Source of the DNA: Christensenellaceae bacterium
Lineage (GTDB): Bacteria > Bacillota > Clostridia > Christensenellales > UBA1242
Length of the DNA stretch: 64,000 nucleotides
Assembly (NCBI GenBank): GCA_031260975.1
Contig: JAISKJ010000003.1
Location: 372,065 to 436,064 of the forward strand
Reading direction: 5' to 3'
Shown: positions 35,375 to 47,300 of the stretch, in pieces
Position numbering within the stretch: position 1 is the first letter of the stretch
Layout of the letters: every line of letters begins with the position of its first letter
Program-made: the position numbers and the translations under genes
The notes under the pieces: generated by a model
Databases searched by the model: none
What the model saw: only the letters and a program-made list of their open reading frames with translations
Told to the model about the DNA's origin: nothing

Positions 35375-37171
35375 ATGACAGAACTAAATAAGATACGAAA
35401 TTTTTGTATAATAGCGCATATCGACCACGGCAAAAGTACGCTTGCTGACAGGCTTATTGAAAAAACCGGTACGCTGAGTAGCCGGGACTTAACCGAGCAG
35501 GTTCTTGACAGCATGGATTTGGAGCGTGAGCGGGGAATTACCATAAAGCTTACTCCCACGCGCATGGTTCACAATGAAAACGGAGAGGAATATATACTTA
35601 ATCTGATAGACACCCCCGGACATGTGGATTTTACTTATGAGGTCAGCCGTTCGCTTGCTGCCTGTGAGGGTGCTATTTTGGTGGTGGATGCTACTCAAGG
35701 CGTTGAAGCCCAGACTGTGGCCAATGTTTATCTTGCACTTGAAAACGACCTTGAGATAATTCCTGTAATTAATAAAGTGGATTTGCCCAGTGCCAACATA
35801 GAAGAAACTAGGCGCCAGATAGAGGAGATAATCGGTATCTCCGCTTTTGATGCGCCTCTCATCAGTGCCAAAGAAGGCTTAAATATTGACAAGGTTTTGA
35901 GTGCCGTAATAAAGAAGATTCCTCCGCCAAAGGGGAAGTGTGATGCTCCCCTTAAAGCACTTATATTTGATAGCTATTATGACAACTTTAAGGGTGCTAT
36001 AAGCATGGTGCGCATTTTTGAAGGAAGCGTGAAGACCGGCACAAAAATAAAGATGATGAAAACCGGCAAGATTTTTGATGTGACTGAAGTGGGCTATTTT
36101 TGCCCCGCCCCAAAGGTTGTGAGCAAGCTCGAAGCGGGCTCGGTGGGATATATTGCTGCCAGCATCAAAAATGTGGGCGACACAAAAGTGGGAGATACTA
36201 TAACTGATGCCGAAAACGGTGCAAAAGAGGCGTTGCCTGGTTATAAAGACGTGAAATCAGTGGTTTTTTGCGGGATTTTTCCTGTTGACGGCTCAAAATA
36301 TAATGATTTGAAGGATGCCTTAGAAAAACTTAAACTGAATGATGCTGCTATTCAATATGCGCCCGAAGTGAGCCAAGCTCTGGGTTTTGGATTTAGGTGT
36401 GGCTTTTTAGGGCTTTTGCATATGGAGATTATCACCGAGCGCATTGAGCGCGAATTTAATATAGATATCATAACAACGGCACCTGGCGTAAGCTATAAAG
36501 TAATGAAGCTTAGCGGCGACGAAATTGAAGTGAGCAATCCCGCTAATCTTCCGTTGCCTGCAGAAATTAAGGAATTTAAGGAGCCGATTGCGTCCGTGAG
36601 TGTATATACTCCCCCCAACTATGTAGGTGCTATTATGGAATTGTGTCAGAACAAGCGCGGAGTATATATTGACCTTCAATATCTTGACAAAAACAGGGTT
36701 GTGCTCAAGTATGATATTCCTCTAAATGAAATTATCTATGACTTTTTTGACGGATTAAAGTCGCGCACTAAAGGATATGCCAGCCTTGATTATGAGCTTA
36801 AGGGGTATGAAATTAGCAATCTTGTAAAGATGGATATCTTGCTTAACGGCGAAAAGTGTGACGCGCTCAGTCTTATTGTTCACGCCGAAAAAGCTTATGC
36901 CCGCGGCAAGATTATTGCCGAAAAGCTCAAAGAAATAATTCCCAGACAGATGTTTGAAATTCCCATTCAGGCCAGTATTGGTGGCAAGATTATTGCTCGC
37001 GAAACCGTTAAGGCTATGAGAAAGGATGTGCTTGCAAAATGTTACGGCGGTGACATAAGCCGAAAACGTAAGCTTTTGGAGAAGCAAAAAGAAGGCAAAA
37101 AACGTATGAGGCAGGTGGGCTCGGTGGAGCTTCCGAGCGAAGCGTTTATGAGTATTTTGAAAATTGATTGA
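35375..37171 (+). CDS. lepA: Elongation factor 4 (LepA), ribosome back-translocase GTPase
   Basis: 598 residues, standard length. GTPase motifs: [10 protein letters not shown] (G1), RGITIK (G2), DTPGHVDF (G3), NKVD (G4), SAKEG (G5). LepA-specific C-terminal domain ends [19 protein letters not shown]. Helps assembly or repositioning of stalled ribosomes. Followed by hemW as in many Firmicutes, with a 177-base element between. Confidence 0.97.
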   Translation: MTELNKIRNFCIIAHIDHGKSTLADRLIEKTGTLSSRDLTEQVLDSMDLERERGITIKLTPTRMVHNENGEEYILNLIDTPGHVDFTYEVSRSLAACEGAILVVDATQGVEAQTVANVYLALENDLEIIPVINKVDLPSANIEETRRQIEEIIGISAFDAPLISAKEGLNIDKVLSAVIKKIPPPKGKCDAPLKALIFDSYYDNFKGAISMVRIFEGSVKTGTKIKMMKTGKIFDVTEVGYFCPAPKVVSKLEAGSVGYIAASIKNVGDTKVGDTITDAENGAKEALPGYKDVKSVVFCGIFPVDGSKYNDLKDALEKLKLNDAAIQYAPEVSQALGFGFRCGFLGLLHMEIITERIEREFNIDIITTAPGVSYKVMKLSGDEIEVSNPANLPLPAEIKEFKEPIASVSVYTPPNYVGAIMELCQNKRGVYIDLQYLDKNRVVLKYDIPLNEIIYDFFDGLKSRTKGYASLDYELKGYEISNLVKMDILLNGEKCDALSLIVHAEKAYARGKIIAEKLKEIIPRQMFEIPIQASIGGKIIARETVKAMRKDVLAKCYGGDISRKRKLLEKQKEGKKRMRQVGSVELPSEAFMSILKID

Positions 37172-37175
37172 AGGA

Positions 37176-37352
37176 AGCAACAACGAAGTTTTAAAATTGT
37201 TTGTTTGAAAAATTTGCCAGCGTCTTGTAAGCTTACATAAGTGTAGAATGTAAATCAAAGTGGTACTTGTCCAATAGTTCTTCAGTTATTTGTTATAATC
37301 TAACTAATGTCAAAATTTTCTGCATTCACAATTTTATAACTTCATTGTTGCT
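37176..37352. mobile_element. MITE-like element with 25-base terminal inverted repeats
   Basis: Left end 37176-37200 and right end 37328-37352 are inverted copies matching at 23 of 25 positions. The 127 bases between them carry no gene. No clear target-site duplication. It sits between lepA and hemW, five bases after the lepA stop. Confidence 0.6.
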
Positions 37353-37393
37353 GTGGAGATGGAGTTCTTTGGTATTTTAATTGGGTACTAAAA

Positions 37394-38584
37394 ATGAAAA
37401 AATTATCGTTGTATATTCATATTCCGTTTTGTTGCAGTAAATGTAAGTATTGCGATTTTGTGTCGTTTGTATGTCCCGAAAAAATGGAGGGGTTTGTAGA
37501 CGCTCTTATAAAGGAAATAGAAATTTATAGTGAGCGCGCAAAAGGATATAAAATAAAAACCATATATATAGGCGGCGGCACGCCGTCTGTTTTGCCGTGC
37601 GGTTTTATAAGTAAAGTAATGGACGCCGTCAGAACCAATTTTGCGCTTGATGAGGATTGTGAAATAAGCATTGAAATAAATCCTAATTCTATAGCTGAAG
37701 ATAAACTAATGGAGTATAGGATGTGCGGCATCAACAGGATAAGCATTGGGGCTCAGAGTATGAATGACAAACTGCTGAAGCTTGTGGGCAGGGCGCACAC
37801 AACCCAACAGTTTAAACAGGCGCTTGAACTTACTCAGAAGTATTTTGATAACATAAATGTCGATATGATGATAGGGCTTCCCGGTCAAACTAAGAAAGAC
37901 ATAGGTGATATGCTGGATTATTTATTTTCAAAAAATATGGGTCATATTTCTATGTATAGTTTGATTTTGGAAGAAGGTACGTCGTTGTTTGAAATGGTTA
38001 AAGCGGGCAGTGTGAAACTGCCGTCCGAAAATTTTGTGGTGTCGCAGTATGATTTTGGTGTGTCGCGGATAGTCAAAAACGGGTTTTTGCGATATGAAGT
38101 GTCAAACTTTTCAAAACCGGGGTTGGAATGCAGGCACAATCTCAGGTATTGGAATATGGGTGAATACCTAGGGTTTGGGCCTTCAGCACATTCATTTTTT
38201 GAAGGCGTGAGGTTTTATAATACTTCAAACTTAGATGAATATTTAGAAAGCCTCACTGAAATTTCAAAGCGCGCCCTTTGTCATTCTAAAGTAAAATATA
38301 ACGAAATGATAAAATCTTTTCTTCATAAACTGCCTATCATTTCAAGTGAAAAGCTAACAGCCCGGCAACGCAAGGAAGAAACTCTGATGCTAGGCCTTCG
38401 AACAAGTAGGGGGATTGATATATCAAAATTCAATAAAGAATTTGCTTGTGATTTATTGAAAGAAAAAGAGGAGATAACCAACCGGCTTTTAAAACAAAAT
38501 CTTGTTGAAATTAAAGACGGCAGGCTTGCCCTTAGTGACAATGCTTTATATATTATGGATAGCATCGTTTTAAAGCTTATTTAA
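37394..38584 (+). CDS. hemW: Radical SAM haem chaperone HemW (coproporphyrinogen oxidase-like)
   Basis: 396 residues. The Fe-S cluster motif is HIPFCCSKCKYCDF (C-x3-C-x2-C) at about residues 8-21. The SAM region is IGGGTPSVL, then EINPNS, RISIGAQSMND, DMMIGLPGQT and RHNLRYWNMGEYLGFGPSAHSF, typical of HemW rather than true HemN. It hands haem to apoproteins. No convincing SD before the ATG; weak boxes (TATTTT) stand 15 bases upstream. The lepA-hemW order is conserved in Clostridia. Confidence 0.92.
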   Translation: MKKLSLYIHIPFCCSKCKYCDFVSFVCPEKMEGFVDALIKEIEIYSERAKGYKIKTIYIGGGTPSVLPCGFISKVMDAVRTNFALDEDCEISIEINPNSIAEDKLMEYRMCGINRISIGAQSMNDKLLKLVGRAHTTQQFKQALELTQKYFDNINVDMMIGLPGQTKKDIGDMLDYLFSKNMGHISMYSLILEEGTSLFEMVKAGSVKLPSENFVVSQYDFGVSRIVKNGFLRYEVSNFSKPGLECRHNLRYWNMGEYLGFGPSAHSFFEGVRFYNTSNLDEYLESLTEISKRALCHSKVKYNEMIKSFLHKLPIISSEKLTARQRKEETLMLGLRTSRGIDISKFNKEFACDLLKEKEEITNRLLKQNLVEIKDGRLALSDNALYIMDSIVLKLI

Positions 38585-38693
38585 AATTGTTTTTGTGTTA
38601 TTTTTTATTAACGCTCGGCTAAAGTTGTGTTTTGCTTCTGTTCTGAACAAATAATCATGCTTGCATGAAATATTTGTGAGCGAAGTTAAGTTT

Positions 38694-38735
38694 CAACACA
38701 AAGTGTTGTGATATATCAACACTTTGTGTTATAAT
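38694..38735 (+). promoter_or_regulatory. Leaderless promoter of rsmE overlapped by paired operator-like palindromes
   Basis: Promoter: TTGTGA (38706-38711), 18-base spacer, TATAAT (38730-38735), 6 bases to ATG. Two 15-base boxes, CAACACAAAGTGTTG (38694-38708) and CAACACTTTGTGTTA (38717-38731), lie with centres 23 bases apart. Each is a near-perfect palindrome, and together they form a 14-base stem. They cover both promoter boxes, as a repressor site would. Confidence 0.55.
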
Positions 38736-38741
38736 TGCCTT

Positions 38742-39446
38742 ATGGAAAAGAGATTTTTTGCAGATAACATTGATGGCGATATTATAGTGCTTAAAGGTGA
38801 GGAATTTGAACATCTGTCGCGTGTGCTGAGACTTAAGGCTGGTGATACGGCGGAGTGTTTTTGTGACGACAGTGATATATATGCTTGTAAAATCGGTGAA
38901 GTCACCAAAAACGCAGTTTTTTTGCATATTGAAAATAAATATCCTTGTGACTGTAACCCCAAAACGAGGGTGGCGGTTTTTCAGGCATTGCCCAAAGGAG
39001 ATAAGCTGGAACTCATCACTCAAAAGCTAAGTGAGCTTGGGGTGAGCGAGCTTGTTTTGTTCCGGTCGCGTTTTACAAATCTTAAGCCTAATATAGTGAG
39101 GACTGACAGGCTTCATAAAATAGCCGTGGGTGCTGCCAAACAATGCGGCCGAACCTCTATTATGAAAATCAGCGGTCCGCTTAAGTTTGAGCAGGTGATA
39201 TCGCAGCTTAAAAATTACGATACCGTCATTTTTGCCAACGAAACTGAAAAAAACACGCAAAAAATGCAGTTAAAAGGCAATATTGCCATTGTTATTGGCA
39301 GCGAAGGCGGTTTTGAGGCAAGTGAAATTAAAGGTATTGTTGAAGCAGGCGGGGTGTCAACCAGTTTGGGTAAACGGATTTTGAGAACGGAAACCGCAGC
39401 TATTGCGCTCACTGCCATTGTGATGCACGAGGTGGACGAGCTATGA
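38742..39446 (+). CDS. rsmE: 16S rRNA (uracil-1498-N3)-methyltransferase RsmE
   Basis: 234 residues from ATG 38742. SPOUT-fold methyltransferase: N-terminal PUA-like part (IVLKGEEFEHLSRVLRLKAGD), KGDKLELITQKLSELGV, and the knot IAIVIGSEGGFEASEI and LGKRILRTETAAIALTAI. It methylates U1498 in the decoding centre. Overlaps mtaB by 4 bases (ATGA). In other Clostridia prmA precedes it; here hemW does. Confidence 0.95.
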   Translation: MEKRFFADNIDGDIIVLKGEEFEHLSRVLRLKAGDTAECFCDDSDIYACKIGEVTKNAVFLHIENKYPCDCNPKTRVAVFQALPKGDKLELITQKLSELGVSELVLFRSRFTNLKPNIVRTDRLHKIAVGAAKQCGRTSIMKISGPLKFEQVISQLKNYDTVIFANETEKNTQKMQLKGNIAIVIGSEGGFEASEIKGIVEAGGVSTSLGKRILRTETAAIALTAIVMHEVDEL

Positions 39447-40831
39447 AAATTTGTGTGCTTAACCTTGGCTGCAAGGTAAATCAATATGAAATCGATGCCA
39501 TTTCAGCAGCTCTAGACGGGGAACATGAAGTTGTGGGTGAACTGACGAGTGCTGATATTTATATCCTTAACACCTGCGCTGTTACCGCTGAGGCTGAAAA
39601 AAAGAGCAGGCAGCATATTGCCAAAATAAATAAAATGAATCCAAATGCAAAAATTGTTGTGTGCGGTTGTGCTAGTGAACATAACCCAGAGCAATTTATT
39701 GATAAGCCTAATGTTGCAACGGTCATCGGCACTGCCGGCAAGGGTGGGATTAAAGAGATTATAAGGCACATATCTTTTCAAACCAATTGTCATTTGGGAG
39801 AGAGCTCCCTTTCTGTCATTCCTGAGAGAGCGCAGCGGCTTGACGCGGTTACTTGTTGGGTGACAGAATCTCCGCAATCTGTCTTGAAAGAAATTCCGTG
39901 TATATATGAGGATGATTTGTTTAGTAAACAGACACGCACAAGAGGGTATCTTAAAGTTCAGGACGGCTGTGACAGCTTTTGCAGCTATTGTCTTATACCT
40001 TATATACGTGGCCGCAGCCGTAGCCGGCCGCTTGAAAGCATCAAAAAAGAGGCGGAGTTTTTAAGTAAATCCTGCCTTGAAATTGTCATCACCGGAATTA
40101 ACCTTAGTGATTATAAAGTAGACCAAAAACCGGCACTTGCCGAGCTTATGATGTCGTTGGGGGGTCTAAATTGCCGTTTGCGCCTCAGTTCTCTTGAAAA
40201 CGGGATTATTACAGATAAGTTTTTGAGCGTATTGCAGGCTTTAAAAAATTTTTGCCCGCACTTTCATTTATCTCTTCAAAGCGGCAGCAATAATGTGCTT
40301 AAAGGTATGAATCGAAAATATACCCGCGAGCAGTTTCTTGACAAGGTCCGTCTTATATATAAATATTTCCCTGATGCGGCAGTCACCACCGATATTATCG
40401 TGGGATATCCTACCGAAACCGAGGAGGACTTTAATCAATCGCTTGATTTGGTGCGTGAAGCCGGATTCAGCGCCGTTCACTTCTTTGCTTATTCAAACCG
40501 CGAGGGAACCGCTGCAGCAGGGCTCCCTCAAATTAATGGCACTATTATAAAGCAGCGCGAAAATGTTTTGCGCGAGGTTGTCAGAGAATTTGAACAGAAA
40601 TATAACGCCGGATTTATCGGTAAGCCCCTTGGAGTTTTAATTGAAGAAAAGGTTGGTGGCTATTTTGTGGGTTATTCACAAAACTACATCAGGTGTTTTA
40701 TAAAAGTTGACGATGCTATTATGTCATTGCAAGAAGCACAGCAACGAAGCAATCCCATGGATATTTTGAATACAATAGTGAAAGCAGCAGGGGTGGAATT
40801 GTTTAAAGATGGATTACTGTGCAAGGTTTAA
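39443..40831 (+). CDS. mtaB: MtaB, tRNA t6A37 methylthiotransferase
   Basis: 462 residues. N-terminal UPF0004 domain with three cluster Cys (LGCKVNQYE, NTCAVTAEAEKKSRQ, VVCGCASE). Radical SAM motif QDGCDSFCSYCLIPYIRG, then LSLQSGSNNVLKGMNRKYTREQF, DIIVGYPTETEEDF, and a C-terminal TRAM-like domain (GKPLGVLIEEKVGGYFVGYSQNYI). Adds the methylthio group to t6A37 in ANN-reading tRNAs. Distinguished from MiaB by the t6A-type GINLSDYK segment. Translationally coupled to rsmE. Confidence 0.93.
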   Translation: MKICVLNLGCKVNQYEIDAISAALDGEHEVVGELTSADIYILNTCAVTAEAEKKSRQHIAKINKMNPNAKIVVCGCASEHNPEQFIDKPNVATVIGTAGKGGIKEIIRHISFQTNCHLGESSLSVIPERAQRLDAVTCWVTESPQSVLKEIPCIYEDDLFSKQTRTRGYLKVQDGCDSFCSYCLIPYIRGRSRSRPLESIKKEAEFLSKSCLEIVITGINLSDYKVDQKPALAELMMSLGGLNCRLRLSSLENGIITDKFLSVLQALKNFCPHFHLSLQSGSNNVLKGMNRKYTREQFLDKVRLIYKYFPDAAVTTDIIVGYPTETEEDFNQSLDLVREAGFSAVHFFAYSNREGTAAAGLPQINGTIIKQRENVLREVVREFEQKYNAGFIGKPLGVLIEEKVGGYFVGYSQNYIRCFIKVDDAIMSLQEAQQRSNPMDILNTIVKAAGVELFKDGLLCKV

Positions 40832-40908
40832 AATTGTTACTTAAAGCCTATAAAATCAGCGTGTAAATGTATTTATAGAGTGGTAACCAAAAATTTACAA
40901 ACTTCCTG

Positions 40909-40938
40909 TTGACAAATGCTGTCTTTTTATTATATAAT
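40909..40938 (+). promoter_or_regulatory. Consensus promoter of rpsU
   Basis: TTGACA (40909-40914), 18-base spacer, TATAAT (40933-40938). It leaves a 5' leader of about 100 bases. Confidence 0.85.
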
Positions 40939-41049
40939 AAGCGCACGCACTTGAAATGAGCATTTTTTTGTTTTTTCAAAGTTAAGAGAATTTTTACTTT
41001 TGTCAAAAAATGTTCTTAGTCAAAAACGGCAGTGAAGGGAGGTGAAACT

Positions 41050-41226
41050 ATGAGTACCGTTAAGGTTGGTGACAACGAAAGTCTTGAAAGCGCAATGAAG
41101 AGATTTAAACGCAAATGTCAAAAAGACGGCATTATAGGCGACCTCCGCAAACGTGAAGCATATGAAAAACCCAGCGTAAAGCGTAAGAAGAAGGCAGAAG
41201 CTGCGCGTAAAAGACGTAATAAGTAA
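41050..41226 (+). CDS. rpsU: Ribosomal protein bS21
   Basis: 58 residues, very basic: [21 protein letters not shown] and [16 protein letters not shown], the standard S21 sequence of the small ribosomal subunit. ATG 41050 follows GGGAGGTG. Last gene of the rsmE-mtaB-rpsU order common in Clostridia; its own promoter makes it separately expressed. Confidence 0.97.
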   Translation: MSTVKVGDNESLESAMKRFKRKCQKDGIIGDLRKREAYEKPSVKRKKKAEAARKRRNK

Positions 41227-41271
41227 AAAACTATATTACACCACCACAGAGAAAGGTAAATATGTTTTAAG

Positions 41272-41296
41272 AAACGGCATAAACATGCCGTTTTTT
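41272..41296 (+). terminator. Rho-independent terminator of rpsU
   Basis: AAACGGCAT-aaac-ATGCCGTTT and a T run. Confidence 0.9.
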
Positions 41297-41388
41297 GTTG
41301 CAATTTTGCTTAATTTTATGATAAAATTAGTATACTAAAGTTATTATGTTCTGACATTTGTTTTGGCTTAGACAAAGGAGGGTGTTAT

Positions 41389-44300
41389 ATGAAAGTTTTG
41401 AGGAGCAGTTTAGGGCTTTTTATTGGCATTCTGGCGGCTGTGACCATGCTTGTTGTGGGCGCCGGCTTTTTGTGGCAAAATACCGCTGCAAAAACTGTTG
41501 CCGCAGACCCTGGCCAAGAGGAAATGAATATCAACGAAGAAATTGTGATAGACCTTGGTGAAGATATTTCCGGTGAGGATAATGTGTTTATGGCTATAAG
41601 CGGAACGGGTTATTCGGGAAGTGTCAGTGCATCTGCTAACTTTCCTGGTGGTAGCGAAGTTCCTTTTACTGTAACTTGGAGTGTTACGGTAACATACACT
41701 GCCGGTTATTCCGGTACTATAACGGTAAGTGTTTCGGGAGAGGCTTATTATGGCAGTACTGGATGGCCGTGGGAGCAAAGATCGAAGACAGTAACTTCTT
41801 CTGTTTCGTTTACAGGTTCTGCAACAAAAACTACATCAGCAAGTAGTTCATTGGGTAGTAGTTCATTATATGGAACCAGCCCCTCATCTGGCGTAAGAAA
41901 TGTTACGGGCAACAGCAGCGGTACGCTTACTATTGCAACTTACACCATTACATGGAGCTATAAAAACTCTTCAGGTGGAAATGCTTCTACCACTACAACC
42001 GTATCCCATGGCACAACTCCATCGGCACCTACGGTGTCGCCCAGTTCATATTCCACTTCTTCTACTACTTACTATAATGCCACTAGCAATAAAACAACAA
42101 CAACTACTTATACCGCATCAGGATGGTCTCCCGCAATAACCGCAGCGACAGGTCCTACAACATATACCAGAACGTACACAAACAGTTCATCAACAACATA
42201 TCCAACCAAATATTATAGCATAGCGCTTTATGCGAATACGGCTACTGCGTCTAATGGAGGAACAGTCACTCGAACGATATCCTCATTACAATACAATGCT
42301 TCTCTAACAACTGACATATCGTCAAATCCCAGCACCACACTTAGCGGGTGGAATTTTGATGGATACTTTACATCATATAACGGAACGGGAACGCAATATG
42401 TGGGTTCAAATAAGCAATGGCTTGTTTCAGTTGTTTCGGGCCTGGGGTGGACCTCAACTCAGCTTAACAGTGAAACTGCATCCACCTATGCCTTATACGC
42501 TTCATATAAAGTTAATATAACATTGAATGTTAATGGCGGCACGGGCGGATCCGGCAGTGTAGATTTTTATCGCAAAAAAACATCGGCTAATCAAACTCAG
42601 ATTACCTCTCTGCCCACACGGTTTGGATATGATTTTGATGGATATTTTAGTGCAACTTCGGGCGGTATCAAATATTATAATTCAGATGGAACTCTTGCTG
42701 TTATCAATAATACATCACATTATTACAAAACAACTACAGCCATCTCAACAGATGCCCCGGCAACCACGCTTTATGCTCAGTGGACACCAAAGGCTAATCT
42801 AAATCTCACGTTTGACCCGCTGGGCGGGGAGTTTAACCCATCAACTTTCAGCACCAAAACCATAACATATTATAACTCAACAATAGGCACGTTGCCCGCA
42901 GAAACGGGTGCAGCGCCTACGGTTAGCAAAAGTGCATTCTTGCTTTTGGGATGGTTTAGCAAAAACGGAACCGGCACAAATGATTGGGGCACTCAGATAA
43001 CAAGCGCTACGCTTTATAACGAAACCAATCTTGTTCTTGACAGCAATGTAAACGGCACGATATATGCAAAGTGGGAAAGCATCATAAAAACGCTTTATCT
43101 AAACCTTAACTTTGGGGCGTCGCCGGCTAATCTTGGAACTACATATCAGGCTATGAGCGGGTATACATATGCTTCTCAAAACGACAACTTGTCGGCTTTT
43201 GTTACACCTGAAACCGGCTTGCCTGCCGGTACTTTTGCTCGTTCGGGTTATAAATTTATTGGTTGGTTTATGGATACTGCCGGAACAGGCAGCGAAATTA
43301 CTCCGGAAAGTTCGCACCCTTTAGGGAACCAAGACCGCACACTCTATGCTAAATGGCAGGAAAAACTCACCGACACCATTGGTGTAACAATGGGGAATTA
43401 TGAATATCTTGGAGCGGTGCCCTCGCCGCAGTTTACGGCTTTGCTGAGGCCAACGAATTCAATTACATATAGTTTTGCCAGCAGCGGCATTGACAGCCTG
43501 GGGCAGAACTATAGCAGCGGAAATATTTCGCAAAACGGAAATACACCGCAAAATGCAGGAAATTATATTATAACAGCCTACTTTCCCGAAACCATTGATT
43601 ACAAGGCTCAAACTACAACGGGCACATTTACGGTAAGTCCGACTACACCTTCGGTGTTAGTGAGCATCTCAAACTATATATATGGAGGAACAGCCGGCCC
43701 TAAACTTACTAAGACTTCAGGTTGGTCTCAGCAGAGATTTGATGGGTTGACTTCAGAGCTAAACAGCCGCGCCAGCGGTGCTTATGTCGGCTCAAGCTTT
43801 AACGGCGGCGCCGGATTTAGTATCGAAAGTGTTGTATATTATTACTCGGGCACTGCAAACAATGGCACAGTAATCACAAACAGCACAAGTGCTCCGCTTT
43901 TGGCCGGAAACTACACTGTTTATGCAGTGTTGCCGCAGACTCCTAACTTTAATTTATATAGCACTTCTTCGGCTCCTACTTCATTTACGGTCACGAGGCA
44001 GGACCTTGGAAACACCGGTCAGCTTAGCGTAACTACGCCGCAGAGTGATGCTTTGGTGATAATTTATGGAAACACTGTGGGCACGCTTGACATAAACTCC
44101 ATAATGGATGTAGCCGGCACCTTATATGAATGGGATGAGCCAACGGTTATTCCGGATGTTTTAAAAAGCGTAGGAGTTGTCGTAAGACAGTCGTTTAGAG
44201 TTAAGTTAACTGATGCAAACACTGTTCAGTATAAGTATGCAAGTGTTTTGGTCAACCCCGCTCAAGCAGTTTGGGTAGGGTATTCCGGTAACTTTATTCC

Positions 44301-47300
44301 GGTAAATTGGGGATATGCATATTTTGACAAACATAATTTCAGCACATATAACGGTGTATATGATATGCCTCTTAGCAGCCTCAATCTTAACACCGCCATC
44401 ACCATAATAAGCGGCAACCCCGGCACTGTTGTAGGCGGAATAACTGTCAGCACCAACCGCGGAGCCATTAACGCCACAAAATGGTGGGGCTGGACTGATG
44501 TTACTATAAACGATGTAGGAACGGTTTCGATAAACGCTGAATATAATCCCGACAAGTATTATAACAACGGCTGGAACTATTTGCCGGCCTCAGGCACAAT
44601 AACTATTGCGGTAGACCAGGCTTATAGATTTGAATTGCCTTCAACCATAACGGGTACATATATTGACGGCATGACGCTTGCTGATTTGAGTGTGCCCAGC
44701 GCAAAATATACATGGGGTGCTAATTCGGTTGAAGCTATTGACTATTCAACCGTCAATGCTTATATATTCTATGACCATGACGAGTTTGGTGATGACTTCT
44801 ATTATCAAACCGAGGGTCAGGTGAGTGTTTCAGTGGCAAAAGCAACGCTTGCTTCCTTTCCGCCGCATCCTGCAATAACCAATATTGTATACGGAACACT
44901 ACTTAGTTCTGTGCCACTTACTTCAGGATATCAGTGGGTGACCCCGACCGATGCCGCAGGAAATGTGGGCATCAATATGCATTGGGCAAGTTACACCAAA
45001 GACAGCAACTATAACTCCATAAACGGCGAAATTTCAGTATCGGTTATTCCGGCAAACACGGGTGCGTTTGTGCCCTATGGCGATGAGTTTAGTGCGCCTT
45101 ATAACAGTACGCTCAGCAGCATCATATCAGCCATAAACGCACAGGGATATTATTTGGTTAACTCCGGCGATTTGACTATAGTGTTTAACAACGCTCTCGG
45201 AACGCTGGTAGATATTGATGTGGTATATTATACCAACAATGACACCCTAAATTACAATCCTTCTGCCGCCGGCACCGTTGGTGTCAGAGTAGTTATAGCA
45301 GACGGTATCTGGGTTTCTCCCGGAGCGCTTACTGCTACATACGGTGACACTCTTGCTAGTGTTTTGGCAGGCGGGGCGTCACTTCCTGTTACGTACACCT
45401 GGGTGACAAGCTTGGTGGATGACACTCCGGTGTTGTTAAGCACTTTGGTAGGAAACGCCGGAACACAAACGAAATTTCTTAAATATAGCATATACGGTTA
45501 CACCGACGTTACCAGTCAGGTGAGTGTAGCTGTAGCCAAAAAGCAATCGGTTTGGGCGGCTCCCAACAGCGGCAATCCATATGGCATAGAAAGCGGCGCA
45601 AAACTCAGCACCGTCAGTCTTGACACGGGTTATAGCTGGATGGCTCCCAACACCGACGGACCTATTGGGGCAATCGGCACAACTCAGAGCTATGCTGCGA
45701 CATATTATGAGGGAGGCGACACATCGAATTATCTTGCCGCAAATGGTAATATTACCGTTGAAATAACTTCTTATCCTAACACTGCAGCTTTTGCTGAAGT
45801 GGGCCCCTATAACACTCCGTATGACTTGACCAATGCAGTTACACTTGCTAACCTTGTCAGCGGCGGACTTGCAGGCTGGAACACAAGCTTATATGAATTT
45901 GTTACTCCGTCAACTTTGGTTAATGACTTGTGCGGAACAATGGGCTCTGTCAGAGTGGGAACTTTTGATGTTCCGGCTCAATATAGAGAAACGATATATC
46001 ACAATTGGAAGCAGGGTACGGTCAGCATAACCGTTACACCTCTTACGGGCAGCTGGACAAGTCCCGGAACGCTTACTGCTGTTTATTTAGACACACTTGC
46101 TGAGGTTTTGGCAAATGGGTCAGCGCTTTCGTCAGCATACACATGGGTAACCGACATCACAGGTGCCGCTGAGCTTTCTTTGAGCACATTGGTTGGCGGT
46201 GCCGGAACGCAAAACTTCTATCTTAAATATAGTGTACCCAACTATACTGACTTTGTGCAGCAGGTTGGTATAACTGTTGACAAAAAGATGAGTGAATGGC
46301 CCGGATATTCCGAAATATACTTGCCTGATGTTTATACTCTTGACTCAATCACCCTAAATTTTGAAAACCAACTCAGTGCATGGACATGGGTTTGGTCGGG
46401 TGACGACGGAGTAGGAGATGGCACACCGGCGCTTGTCGGAAACCCGTCGGTGCTTTATGGTGCCGAGGGTATATATATCGCCGTTGTTTCATACCTTGAA
46501 AACAATGACGGTAGCAACTATTATGTAAACTATGGAAATATTACTGTTTATGTGGTGCAATTGCCGGAAGCAACGCCCACATGGCCTGACGGTGACAATT
46601 CAAGTGTTACTTATACTATTGCCTACAGCGCAACTGCGACCTTGGCGGATGTGTTTACTAATGGTGAAATACAAAACAGTCAGTCAGACCCGGGACTGTG
46701 GTATTGGGTTGACCCTTCGACCAGACTTATTTCAAGCTTTGGAAATGTGGGTACGCACTCTGTTCAGATTTGGTATGCCCCCGACGGTTTTGGTCCATTC
46801 ACTACTGGTGATGAACTTCCCGTAAAAATTACGGTGAGCCTTGTTGTAACCAAGGGTTCGAGCACATTTGTGGGACAGACAACATTTAACGCAACCTATC
46901 TTGACACGCTGCTGGATGTTCTGTCAGCTTATGGAATGTCAACCTATAACTATACGTGGTATGACACCGATACACTGCAGGATGTTTCAGGCCCGTCACT
47001 TGTTGAGCTTAACTTTACGGGCAGCACAAACCGATATAGCCTAAAATATAGAATTAGCTCAAACTATAACTATTCAGCGATTGAACCGACTTCAATAACC
47101 ATTGCAAACGGAACACTGAATGACACCGACCCGATTGTGACTGCTGAAATAAGCGCACTTGACCCTATGAGCGTAGATTATATGACCAAAGTTAGGGATA
47201 TTCCGTTTGAGGTTGGCGGTGTTGCCGCAACTGAATGGGCATGGCACGCAAGCATAGGCTCACAGCAATTGGTAGGTGACGTAGGAAACCGTCAGTTTAA

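Noticed and set aside
38724..38741. TTG start for rsmE six codons upstream
   Set aside because: These bases are the -10 region; ATG 38742 gives the normal RsmE N-terminus.
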